Below, piece after piece: positions 1-5,685 of a stretch of DNA of 9,625 nt. The notes beneath the pieces were generated by a model. The model was not told the DNA's origin. It was given only the letters and a program-made list of their open reading frames with translations, and did not search any database. The translations under genes were made by a program, and so were the position numbers. The stretch's first letter is position 1. The number at the start of each line of letters is the position of its first letter. Source of the DNA: Chlamydiota bacterium (lineage in GTDB: Bacteria; Chlamydiota; Chlamydiia; Chlamydiales; Rhabdochlamydiaceae); NCBI GenBank assembly GCA_027348355.1, contig DAIEPN010000226.1, positions 1 through 9,625 of the forward strand, given 5' to 3'.

Positions 1-672
1 GAAGCTTTTACAATTTATGAATGCAAAAATGGGAAGAAAAAATGTCGTATTGTGACAAAGCTCTGTGAGGGTGGTGATTTGCAGGCATTTTCTTTCCAAA
101 AAAAACTTTCGTCTTCCGAACTAAAAACTTTTACAGTAAGACTTGCTACCAGTGTACATGAATTACACAAAATAGACTGTGTTCATAGAGATATCAAACC
201 AGCTAATATTTTCATCTTTTTTGATTCGGGTATAAATGAAAATCTTCCCATTTTGGCAGATTTTGGTCTAGCTAGTAAAATAAAAAGAATCCTTGCTCAT
301 GAAGGAAGTCCGCTTTATTTTTCTCCAGAATATCTAAAATTAGCTGTGGAGGGGGAGATAGTAGATGGAGAAAAAATATTGAAAGCACAGGATGTTTGGA
401 GTTTAGGATTGACCTTTTACCAACTGTATATTGGATCTTTACCCCCTTCGCATCAAACAAGATCAGTGGTGGATTTTCAAAATAATATAGATGCTCTTGA
501 AGGAAGTGTATTGCAAGAGCCTGAAGGTGTTTGCTCCCCTTTTACCCTTATTTCCCAAATGCTCCGTGTTGATCTTGACGAGAGGATTACTATGGAAGAG
601 GTTGTGGCTATGCTTCCTCGTGTTGAGTGGAGCATAACATCTGACCTGCTCCCAATAAATAGGTCCACATAG
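1..672 (+). CDS. Eukaryotic-type Ser/Thr protein kinase, 5'-truncated by window edge, C-terminus altered by IS insertion
   Basis: The frame is open from base 1, so the start and the ATP-binding N-lobe (glycine loop, beta-3 lysine) lie outside the window. Visible kinase landmarks are in the right order: a hinge-like RIVTKLCEGGDL segment near 46-81, the catalytic loop HRDIKPAN at 184-207 (Asp codon 190-192, Lys 196-198, Asn 205-207), the Mg-binding DFG at 259-267, the P+1/APE-like GSPLYFSPE at 304-330, DVWSLG in helix F around 391-408, and the subdomain XI arginine in DERIT near 580. All catalytic residues seen here are intact, so an active Hanks-type kinase that phosphorylates Ser/Thr is likely. 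The domain ends about ten residues before the IS left end at 642. From there the frame reads S-D-L-L-P-I-N-R-S-T from IS DNA and stops at TAG 670-672. Its substrate is unknown; such kinases in chlamydiae are regulators or secreted effectors (family knowledge). Confidence 0.88.
   Translation, partial: EAFTIYECKNGKKKCRIVTKLCEGGDLQAFSFQKKLSSSELKTFTVRLATSVHELHKIDCVHRDIKPANIFIFFDSGINENLPILADFGLASKIKRILAHEGSPLYFSPEYLKLAVEGEIVDGEKILKAQDVWSLGLTFYQLYIGSLPPSHQTRSVVDFQNNIDALEGSVLQEPEGVCSPFTLISQMLRVDLDERITMEEVVAMLPRVEWSITSDLLPINRST
638..641. repeat. Left target-site duplication CATC
   Basis: CATC directly precedes the IS left end and is repeated exactly at 1861-1864 directly after the right end. Four base pairs is a usual duplication length for the IS407 group of IS3-family elements. 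Joining the flanks across one CATC copy gives a continuous kinase reading frame. Confidence 0.85.
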
Positions 673-684
673 ATTTAGAAGTTC
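642..684 (+). repeat. IS terminal inverted repeat, left end (IRL)
   Basis: Blocks TGACCT (642-647), CCC (651-653), TAGGTCCA (660-667) and TAGAAGTTC (676-684) recur in the same order in the reverse complement of 1816-1860. Spacing between blocks differs by 1-3 nt. The kinase frame reads through this repeat and terminates inside it at TAG 670-672. Confidence 0.85.
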
Positions 685-705
685 GTGTAAAATACCCTAA
701 CCAAA

Positions 706-710
706 AAGGA
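706..710 (+). promoter_or_regulatory. Shine-Dalgarno for IS orfA
   Basis: AAGGA lies nine bases before ATG 720, a workable spacing. It supports this ATG as the orfA start. Confidence 0.6.
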
Positions 711-719
711 ACACGGACT

Positions 720-983
720 ATGAAAAGAAGATATTCAGAAGAACAAATCATAAAAATTCTTGAAGAAGCTCGAACAGGAATAAAAGGTGAAGAACTTTGT
801 AGGAGACATGGGATTTCCAAAGGAACGTTATATCTTTGGAAAACGAAATATGGAACTATGAATGTCTCTGAAGCTCAAAGATTAAAAGCTCTAGAATCAG
901 AAAATACGAAGCTAAAAAGAATTGTTGCAGAACAAGCTTTAGACATTGTGGCATTGAAGGATGTCGTAACAAGAAAGTGGTAA
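720..983 (+). CDS. IS3-family transposase OrfA (helix-turn-helix, 87 aa)
   Basis: This 87-residue protein has the usual IS3 OrfA shape. An N-terminal helix-turn-helix begins KRRYSEEQIIKIL and continues through ELCRRHGISKGTLYLWK (about residues 25-41), which should bind the IS ends. It is followed by a heptad-rich stretch at about 52-80 (LKALESENTKLKRIVAEQ) typical of the leucine zipper that mediates OrfA and OrfAB multimerisation. The ATG at 720 has AAGGA nine bases upstream. The C-terminal codons R-K-W-stop overlap the frameshift site, so translation either ends at TAA 981-983 or slips into orfB. OrfA alone is usually a transposition regulator (family knowledge). It appears intact. Confidence 0.92.
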   Translation: MKRRYSEEQIIKILEEARTGIKGEELCRRHGISKGTLYLWKTKYGTMNVSEAQRLKALESENTKLKRIVAEQALDIVALKDVVTRKW

Positions 984-1054
984 CCCCAGAAGCCAAAAGG
1001 GCATGCTCACAAGTGCTTGTGCAGGAGCACAAGCTGAGCGAAAGACGAGCATGC
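956..1054 (+). promoter_or_regulatory. Programmed -1 ribosomal frameshift cassette between orfA and orfB
   Basis: The orfA frame reads AGA-AAG-TGG-TAA at 972-983. The tetramer A_AAG (974-977) allows tRNA-Lys to slip back one base and continue at GTG 977 into orfB, giving the family-like fusion VVTRK-VVTPEAK. An SD-like GAAGGA (956-961) ends 12 nt upstream, the spacing known to stimulate -1 slippage in bacteria. Downstream, an inner 8-bp stem GCTTGTGC/GCACAAGC (1015-1022, 1027-1034, loop AGGA) sits inside an outer 8-bp stem GCATGCTC/GAGCATGC (1001-1008, 1047-1054). The hairpins lie farther from the slip site (23 nt) than in most studied cases, so a stimulatory role is inference. Confidence 0.7.
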
Positions 1055-1835
1055 AAGCTTGTGGGGCAACATCGTTCTGTTCAACGATATCGCTCTAGAA
1101 AGGAAAATGAAGTAGATCTAAAAGATCAAATTAAAGAGATAGCTTATGAGAAGAAAAGATTTGGTTATCGTAGAATCCATATGCTTTTGAAGAGAACAGG
1201 GATGAAAATAAACCATAAGAAGGTCTATCGAATTTACAGGGCCTTGGGCTTGAAGGTACTAAAGCGTGGAAATAGAAAAAGAGCAATAGGAGCGAGAAAA
1301 ATTGAAGAAGTAATTACAAGACAAAATCAAAGATGGGCCCTTGATTTTGTTCATGATGCTTTATGGGATGGGAGAAAGCTTCGACTACTGACAATTATAG
1401 ACGTATTTACGAGGAGATGCTTAAAAATCGTTGTAGATACAAATTTAAATGGTAAAGCTGTTTTAAGAGCTCATATTGAAGAATGGTTCACCTGAAGAAA
1501 TTATTAGTGATAATGGTACAGAATTTACATCCACAGCAGTTTTAAAATGGTGTCATGAGCGTGGACAAGCATGGAGATATATCCAGCCCGGAAAACCATA
1601 TCAGAATGGCAACATAGAGAGTTTTAATGGGAAGCTTAGAGATGAATGCTTGAATGAGAATTTATTTATAAACTTACCTGAAGCAAAACGGTTGATAGAG
1701 GGATGGCGTAAAGAGTACAACTCTGAAAGACCACACAGTGCCTTAAAAGGGCAAACCCCGAATGAGTTGGCATGCCAACTCATTGGATCTTTAAAAGAAG
1801 GTAATTTAAAAACCGGAACTTCTAATGAATTTTGA
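977..1835 (+). pseudogene. IS3-family transposase OrfB (DDE integrase domain), disrupted by an internal frame change
   Basis: The first part, from the slip site or GTG 977, runs to TGA 1493-1495. It holds an HTH_21-like region (KKRFGYRRIHMLLKR) and the first catalytic Asp in RWALDFVHDAL. The second part is in the +1 frame, is recognisable from about 1476 ([17 protein letters not shown]) and runs to TGA 1833-1835. It holds the second Asp (SDNGTE) and the Glu ([10 protein letters not shown]), plus the usual HSALKGQTP end. All three DDE residues are therefore present but in two frames. At the junction my remembered family consensus has about four more residues between the two parts, so a short deletion of about 11 bp would explain both the shift and the shortening. 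A sequencing error is the alternative. This is not the normal IS3 frameshift, which lies upstream at 974-977. Confidence 0.85.
1761..1784. repeat. 24-bp perfect palindrome inside orfB
   Basis: AATGAGTTGGCA is followed immediately by its exact reverse complement. In RNA it would make a 10-bp stem with a CATG loop. It encodes N-E-L-A-C-Q-L-I near the OrfB C-terminus, 76 bp inside the IS right end. No T-run follows, so it is not a canonical terminator. Confidence 0.9.
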
Positions 1836-1860
1836 TGGACCTAAGAATGGGTCTAGGTCA
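1816..1860 (-). repeat. IS terminal inverted repeat, right end (IRR)
   Basis: Read on the minus strand from 1860, it gives TGACCT, then CCC, TAGGTCCA (1843-1836) and TAGAAGTTC (1824-1816), matching IRL block by block. The orfB stop TGA 1833-1835 lies inside it. Confidence 0.85.
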
Positions 1861-1864
1861 CATC
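1861..1864. repeat. Right target-site duplication CATC
   Basis: This is an exact copy of 638-641, immediately outside the right inverted repeat. Confidence 0.85.
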
Positions 1865-1883
1865 CTTATCACAAAGTGTTTAA
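1865..1883 (+). other. Displaced original 3' end of the kinase gene
   Basis: Joining base 641 to base 1865 continues the kinase frame as S-L-S-Q-S-V and then stops at TAA 1881-1883. The pre-insertion protein therefore ended six residues after the insertion codon. The insertion exchanged five residues (LSQSV) for nine (DLLPINRST). The restored stop lies 36 bp from the convergent gene at 1920. Confidence 0.75.
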
Positions 1884-1919
1884 AGATAGATTTATAGTTT
1901 AAGGCGCTCAGCTTTATTT

Positions 1920-2351
1920 CTAAGGGATCGTTGCTGGAGAAACCTTACCATCCTTATATAACCACTTGTTTTGAACCTTCACAAAGTAGCTTTTCTCCGT
2001 AAAACTAACGTCTTTTCCACCTTGCTTTAGATAGACTGTGAAAGTGACATAGGCTTCACTTTCCCCATCTATAAACTCTAAAATCTTAAGTCCCACAAAA
2101 TCAGTACTTTTTGAAAATTCAAGGATCTCATTTTTCCTTTCTTCAGAGTGGGGTCGTTTATAGGAGGGATTGTCTTTGTGGGTAGTTTGCATGATATAGT
2201 CTGCTAAATGCATCGCATAGGCGCTATACCTAGATCTCATGAGCTCAAGGGCCGTAGTGGGCGATTTCCTTAGGTGAAAGGGTTCACAGCAGTCGCTATA
2301 GAGCTTATGGCTCTTACAGAGGCAGGAAAGGGGCTTATTCATAGTAATCAT
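1920..2351 (-). CDS. ychJ: YchJ-family protein (UPF0225, SEC-C motif), 143 aa
   Basis: The N-terminus carries a SEC-C metal-binding motif, CLCKSHKLYSDCCEPFH (Cys 10, 12, 21, 22 and nearby His; SEC-C motifs bind zinc). It is followed by the YchJ signature ALELMRSRYSAYAMHLADYI and an NTF2-like fold region to the end (GGKDVSFTEKSYFVK...KWLYKDGK). E. coli YchJ is about 150 residues and has a second SEC-C at the C-terminus; this protein stops after KVSPATIP and lacks it, as some family members do. The biochemical role of the family is unknown. ATG 2351 is taken as the start; ATG 2342, three codons in, is equally plausible, and neither has a clear Shine-Dalgarno. The gene is convergent with the kinase. 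Confidence 0.85.
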   Translation of the reverse strand: MITMNKPLSCLCKSHKLYSDCCEPFHLRKSPTTALELMRSRYSAYAMHLADYIMQTTHKDNPSYKRPHSEERKNEILEFSKSTDFVGLKILEFIDGESEAYVTFTVYLKQGGKDVSFTEKSYFVKVQNKWLYKDGKVSPATIP

Positions 2352-2737
2352 TTTTTTAATTTTAAATCATTTTACCTCTATTATTATAAATGGTGAAGAA
2401 TTTTCTTTTCCTAGCTGTGTCTAGGGATGTTTCGTAAAGAAATATTTTTAATTTCTGTTTTTGATAATGCGAGTTGCTAAATAAAATTTTAATTTTACAA
2501 TGAAAGTTTAGATTGCATATTATACATTTTTAAAATAAATTTTCACATGCTAAATATATAAAATTAAATTTATAAAAACTGGATTTGCTTATTTTCTCTT
2601 TTCAAAATTTTATTTTATATTAATAAAAATGTAGTAAAAATTTAATTATTGTTGAATTTATATAATTGATTTGATAAAGTGATTGTTCAAATTAAGGAAT
2701 AACTTTAATTAATAAATAAAATGTTTTGGGGGTAAAT
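2352..2737. other. AT-rich intergenic region without a gene
   Basis: About 385 bp of very AT-rich DNA lies between the divergent ychJ-like gene and the Inc-like gene. I see no credible coding frame, tRNA or long repeat. It should hold promoters for both flanking genes. TATAAT at 2661-2666 is the best plus-strand -10 candidate but lacks a clear -35, and GGGGG at 2728-2732 is the likely ribosome-binding stretch for ATG 2738. Confidence 0.6.
2383..2388 (-). promoter_or_regulatory. Candidate -10 box for the ychJ-like gene
   Basis: The minus strand reads TATAAT here, 32 bp before ATG 2351. No good -35 hexamer is visible, and the surroundings are AT-rich, so chance is possible. Confidence 0.35.
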
Positions 2738-3985
2738 ATGGGATCAGCAATGCCTGGAGTCGTTCGAGGTATATTATTAGGAGCGCCGTATTTGTATGGC
2801 AGTTCCGGTAGCATATCCAGTCCTTCTGCCGAAGGGGGGAAAACAGATGACATGATCAATAGTAATGGATTTGAAAGTCCTGCGCTAAATGATTTCATGG
2901 TAAATCTTGCTCTTAATTATTCTACTGCGCAACTCGCTTTAGAAGTGATTGCTTTAGTAGAATTCGCGGAAATTCCACTTCTCTATCGCGGTGTTGTATT
3001 TTTAAGCCCCACTCTTGTCGCCCTAACATCTGTAGGAGAGAATTATTTGCCTGAAGATTGGGCTAAACGTTCAGTAGAACTCAAAGCCAATATAATGAAG
3101 GCAAATGAAACTATATGTATGGTAGCTTCTGTTACATCTTCTGTTGCGCTCATTGTTTTTGGACAACCGGTAACAGGTGGTGTGGCTCTTACTTTCGTTG
3201 CTGTTTCTCTTATCAGAAAAAATATGAAAGACTGTACTTATACTGAGCTTGCTTTTAAATTGGCTCCTTATGCGGCATTAGCAATTGGAACAGCAGGCGT
3301 TACTACTTTTTTCATGCCAGCTGCTGCAGGATTATTGACACAAGCAGTTACCGGGGGCACAGTTACCCAATTAGCTACAGGTGTTGGGACGACAGCCGTT
3401 ACAGCGTTGTTTGATGCCGTAACAAAAAGAATGAAGTCAACCGATGACCCATCTTCGAACTCTTCAGTAGTGTCAGGAAGCGCGGTACAAACAAATCGCG
3501 TTGATGATAAGAATCGATCTTTAGCTGCACCATCTTTAGTGAGTTTAAATGAGGGTGATGCTCTAAAGCAAGCTTGGGAAGAGGCAAATAATCGTACTAT
3601 GTTGGAAGGTGTATGGGATCAGGCTTCGTCTCCTAAAGTTATAGGTTTGGAAGATTTGATTGCGCTTTCTACAGCATGGGAAGAAGCAAGCGTGGGTGAT
3701 AAAATAGAAAGAGCTAAGGCTTTAGTGGAATCTTCTGAGTACTTAATTGAGGAAGATGTATTTGAGCAATTTAGAGAAGCTTTAGAAGCAGCAATGAGAG
3801 AAGCTGAAGAAAAGGCGGCTGAGGCATTGCGCTTAGAAGAAGAGAGAAAAGCTCAAGAAGTTGAAAGAAAGCGTATGATTGAGGAATGTAGAAATCCTGC
3901 TGCTGAAGAGAAACTTAGAAGAGCAATTGAAGTAGATAGGAAAAAGCCAATTATGGAAAGAACGTTTTTCGGGGCTAGACTCTAA
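2738..3985 (+). CDS. Putative inclusion-membrane-like or secreted protein with paired hydrophobic segments and coiled-coil tail (415 aa)
   Basis: I do not recognise a named family. From ATG 2738 (GGGGG five bases upstream; a TTG at 2726 is a weaker in-frame alternative) the protein has four visible parts. First comes a Gly/Ser-rich N-terminus without a classical signal peptide. Next are hydrophobic stretches at about 64-98, then a pair at 126-141 and 148-159 separated by a short GQPVTGG turn, then an Ala/Gly/Thr-rich stretch at about 176-225. A Ser/Asp-rich linker covers about 232-262. The tail is highly charged and helical (270-405), with REAEEKAAEALRLEEERKAQ as an evident coiled coil. WEEA-type segments recur at residues 280-283, 293-296 and 313-316. 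Bilobed hydrophobic pairs are the hallmark of chlamydial Inc proteins inserted into the inclusion membrane, so this is a candidate type III effector (inference). It ends 23 bp before a strong terminator and is probably monocistronic. Confidence 0.65.
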   Translation: MGSAMPGVVRGILLGAPYLYGSSGSISSPSAEGGKTDDMINSNGFESPALNDFMVNLALNYSTAQLALEVIALVEFAEIPLLYRGVVFLSPTLVALTSVGENYLPEDWAKRSVELKANIMKANETICMVASVTSSVALIVFGQPVTGGVALTFVAVSLIRKNMKDCTYTELAFKLAPYAALAIGTAGVTTFFMPAAAGLLTQAVTGGTVTQLATGVGTTAVTALFDAVTKRMKSTDDPSSNSSVVSGSAVQTNRVDDKNRSLAAPSLVSLNEGDALKQAWEEANNRTMLEGVWDQASSPKVIGLEDLIALSTAWEEASVGDKIERAKALVESSEYLIEEDVFEQFREALEAAMREAEEKAAEALRLEEERKAQEVERKRMIEECRNPAAEEKLRRAIEVDRKKPIMERTFFGARL

Positions 3986-4008
3986 GATTTCTAAAGTTTT
4001 TTGGTGAT

Positions 4009-4053
4009 AAATCGCTTATTTAGATTTTCAGTCTAAATAAGCGATTTTTTTTT
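4009..4053 (+). terminator. Intrinsic terminator after the Inc-like gene
   Basis: A perfect 16-bp stem (4009-4024 with 4032-4047) with a 7-nt loop is followed by a run of nine T (4045-4053, overlapping the stem base). It starts 23 bp after the stop of the upstream gene. In the opposite direction only three T follow the stem, so it mainly serves the plus strand. Confidence 0.92.
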
Positions 4054-4074
4054 CATTGTAGGTGTGTTGAAGAG

Positions 4075-4144
4075 TGCGTGCTCGAGACTTCAGAGCGTTC
4101 ATGACTATTGTCATATCTACCCGCCTACTAGTCAAAAGCACGCA
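4075..4144. repeat. 70-bp nested inverted-repeat structure at the 3' side of the minus-strand gene
   Basis: Outer arms TGCGTGCT (4075-4082) and AGCACGCA (4137-4144) are perfect complements. After a symmetrical 3x3 internal loop come GACT (4086-4089) and AGTC (4130-4133). Within the loop is a small hairpin, ATGAC-TATT-GTCAT (4101-4114). On the minus strand it begins four bases after the stop codon of the 208-aa gene. It lacks a T-run, so it could be a 3'-UTR structure or a remnant small repeat element; its role is unknown. Confidence 0.55.
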
Positions 4145-4148
4145 AAAT

Positions 4149-4775
4149 TTACAGTAGCTCTTTGCCGCATTCCCAAAGATAATCTGGTAGTTCTTCAGTC
4201 AAAACTCTATTTTCTAAAAGTTTGGCTACTTTTTTCTCTATTAAAATCGCATGAGGAATAGGTAGGGAAGGACCTGTTTTTGAAATGATATAAGAGGTTA
4301 CTGATTTGATTTCTTGAATCAAGTCATCAGATAGATGTTGAAAATTGTCGATGAGATAGTAGTATTCGATTTGTGTTGTTGTATCGATGAGTTTTGCTTT
4401 GGGGTTATTTTTTATAAGGTTCTGAATAATCTCTAGGAGATGCTTTGATAAATCGTTTTGTTTTACTTTAAAGAGATAGAGGCTTTCACGAAGTTGATTG
4501 AGTGAAAGTTGTATGGAATGATCTTCTTCGCTTTCGATATAAAATCCTCCTTCGAAAGAAGTTTTTGCCATGCGCATGAGTCTCGAAATATATTCATAGA
4601 TGAGGCTGTGTTTTGCTGCATTTGTATCCCAAGAAGAGTACCAAGCATAAAATTCTGATATATTTCTAAAAAGCTGTCTTCCACGAAGTAGATCATTTCC
4701 TGTATCAAATGAAATTCCGTACTCGGTTTTCCATGAAGACCGTGGTATGGTAGATGCTGAATTAGAATATTTCAT
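4149..4775 (-). CDS. Hypothetical protein, 208 aa, unrecognised
   Basis: No family is recognised. The frame is open for 208 codons from ATG 4775, with a weak purine-rich AAGAAG just upstream. The first 25 residues are rich in Ser/Thr and polar residues, a composition compatible with, but not proof of, a type III secretion signal. The rest is predicted by eye to be mostly helical and soluble (LIYEYISRLMRM, LRESLYLFKVKQNDLSKHLL, DDLIQEIKSVTSYIISK), with no membrane segment and no catalytic motif I can name. The C-terminal part has a Pro-containing break (GPSLPIPHAILIEKKVAKLL). It is convergent with the Inc-like gene and divergent from khpA, so it is probably a stand-alone accessory or lineage-specific gene. 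Confidence 0.65.
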   Translation of the reverse strand: MKYSNSASTIPRSSWKTEYGISFDTGNDLLRGRQLFRNISEFYAWYSSWDTNAAKHSLIYEYISRLMRMAKTSFEGGFYIESEEDHSIQLSLNQLRESLYLFKVKQNDLSKHLLEIIQNLIKNNPKAKLIDTTTQIEYYYLIDNFQHLSDDLIQEIKSVTSYIISKTGPSLPIPHAILIEKKVAKLLENRVLTEELPDYLWECGKELL

Positions 4776-5037
4776 CTTCTTTTCTCTTTATAGCAATTAA
4801 CTTCATTTTATTAATTAACAATTAAAATAAAACGTTTTTCTTATTTATTTAAAATTTTAATGTTTAGGATTAGTTTTTAATCTGTTCGTTTATAGTGAAT
4901 CGAAATATAAAAAATCTAAAGATGATGAATCGCATAACTCGAATTTCTATAGAGTTACGTTTCTTTGTTTGCGTCAAATCGACGTAATTGTTACGATCAT
5001 TTTAGATAAAAAAGTATGATAAGAAAAAGAGACGTAT
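4776..5037. other. Divergent intergenic region with small dyads
   Basis: AT-rich spacer of 262 bp between two divergent genes, so both promoters should be here. I could not assign convincing -35/-10 pairs. Short dyads are visible: GATTA-N5-TAATC (4868-4882), TAACTC-N11-GAGTTA (4935-4957) and CGTAA-TTG-TTACG (4983-4995). The last two share the word GTTACG. They may be operator half-sites or chance. Confidence 0.4.
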
Positions 5038-5277
5038 ATGAAAGAATTTGTAGAATATCTTATCAAAAATCTTGTCAGCGATCCAACTGGAGTTAATGTC
5101 AAGATGCTCGATCAAGAAAATCGATGGACGATTCAAATCTGTGTGACATCTCAGGATGTAGCAAAAGTCATCGGAAGACAAGGAAGAACAATTCAAGCTC
5201 TCCGCACGCTTGCTGTTTCGATTGGCGCAAGATTAGGAAGAAAGGTTGTAATTACTCTTGTGAATGAATTGACATAA
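5038..5277 (+). CDS. khpA: KH-domain RNA-binding protein KhpA (YlqC/UPF0109 family), 79 aa
   Basis: The length and the start MKEFVEYLIKNLVSDP are typical of KhpA, a one-KH-domain protein that binds RNA in the cytoplasm, often together with KhpB in other bacteria (family knowledge). The KH GXXG loop is GRQG at residues 46-49 within VAKVIGRQGRTIQALRTL, followed by the terminal strand GRKVVITLV. Nothing is missing. ATG 5038 is the natural start; the upstream AAAGAGA gives only a weak Shine-Dalgarno. In many bacteria khpA sits between rpsP and rimM; here it is followed after 46 bp by an RsbV-like gene instead. It may head the following operon, although a promoter in the gap cannot be excluded. 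Confidence 0.9.
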   Translation: MKEFVEYLIKNLVSDPTGVNVKMLDQENRWTIQICVTSQDVAKVIGRQGRTIQALRTLAVSIGARLGRKVVITLVNELT

Positions 5278-5323
5278 GTTGTATGCATTTTGCTAAGAGA
5301 AACATAGAAAAAGGTAGGACTAT

Positions 5324-5671
5324 ATGGAATTCGGATTATCTGTTGAACAGCAAGAAGTTAATGGGAGCCAGATCCTTCGTTTAGATGGTAGGATTGATGC
5401 CTCAACTTGTGTAGTGCTCGAAAAGGAAATTCAGGAACTTTTAACACGAAAGCCTGTTTTGATTGCATTAGACTTCTTTAAAGTTGATTACCTTAGTAGC
5501 GCAGGAATGCGCGTACTTCTCTCTTCGGCAAAAAAAATCAAAACATTAGAAGGGAAATTCGTTTTATTTGGAATTCATGAAGATGTCATGGATATAATTA
5601 AAATGGCAGGATTTGAAAAAATCCTAAAAATTTGTACCAACGAGAGGGAAGCCTTAGCAGCCCTCCACTGA
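5324..5671 (+). CDS. rsbV: STAS-domain anti-sigma-factor antagonist (RsbV/SpoIIAA-like), 115 aa
   Basis: This is a single STAS domain of the usual length. Landmarks are ILRLDGRIDAST (residues 17-28), the hydrophobic strand VLIALDF (45-51), the phosphoacceptor loop DYLSSAGMRVLL (55-66) with Ser59 aligned to the serine phosphorylated by RsbW-type kinases, and the C-terminal helix pair IIKMAGFEKILKICTNEREALAAL. By family, the unphosphorylated protein binds an RsbW-type anti-sigma kinase and frees its partner. In chlamydiae two RsbV paralogues exist, and the one next to miaA corresponds by position to RsbV2 (from memory). The ATG has AAGGTAGGA (5311-5319) at good spacing. miaA follows after 14 bp from its probable start. 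Confidence 0.88.
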   Translation: MEFGLSVEQQEVNGSQILRLDGRIDASTCVVLEKEIQELLTRKPVLIALDFFKVDYLSSAGMRVLLSSAKKIKTLEGKFVLFGIHEDVMDIIKMAGFEKILKICTNEREALAALH

Positions 5672-5674
5672 TTT

Positions 5675-5679
5675 GGGAG
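5675..5679 (+). promoter_or_regulatory. Shine-Dalgarno supporting a TTG start for miaA
   Basis: GGGAG lies six bases before TTG 5686 and three bases after the rsbV stop. This is the best site-start pair in the region and the reason I prefer TTG 5686. Confidence 0.55.
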
Positions 5680-5685
5680 ATTGTT

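Larger units (their letters stand above)
642..1860 (+). mobile_element. IS3-family (IS407-like) insertion sequence, 1219 bp, inserted in kinase gene
   Basis: The element is delimited by imperfect terminal inverted repeats starting TGACCT at both ends and by the 4-bp duplication CATC. It has the IS3 layout: orfA with a helix-turn-helix and leucine-zipper-like region, then orfB in the -1 frame with a DDE integrase domain ([21 protein letters not shown]). The protein style and the TGA ends fit the IS407 group. The internal disruption of orfB suggests that this copy cannot make a normal OrfAB transposase, although its ends look competent to be moved in trans. The target is the last few codons of a kinase gene. 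The exact duplication and intact ends point to a fairly recent insertion (inference). Confidence 0.92.

Noticed and set aside
1476..1835. Independent 119-aa gene starting at TTG 1476
   Set aside because: Its sequence is the continuation of the OrfB DDE domain in another frame, so it is a fragment of the disrupted transposase, not a separate gene.
660..1843. Shorter IS boundaries starting at the TAGGTCCA blocks
   Set aside because: Matching TGACCT ends further out are flanked by an exact CATC duplication and restore the kinase frame, so 642 and 1860 are the true ends.
2362..2370. Minus-strand ATG-ATT-TAA preceded by AGAGG upstream of the ychJ-like gene
   Set aside because: A minimal two-codon frame with an SD-like stretch is easily produced by chance; there is no sign of attenuation structure.
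2721..2735. Five-codon mini-ORF M-F-W-G-stop just before the Inc-like gene start
   Set aside because: No Shine-Dalgarno at proper spacing; an AT-rich region makes such tiny frames common, so no leader-peptide claim.
4064..4261. 65-aa plus-strand frame over the terminator-distal region and the 3' end of the minus-strand gene
   Set aside because: It overlaps the 208-aa gene on the opposite strand, has no domain-like sequence, and starts inside the inverted-repeat region.
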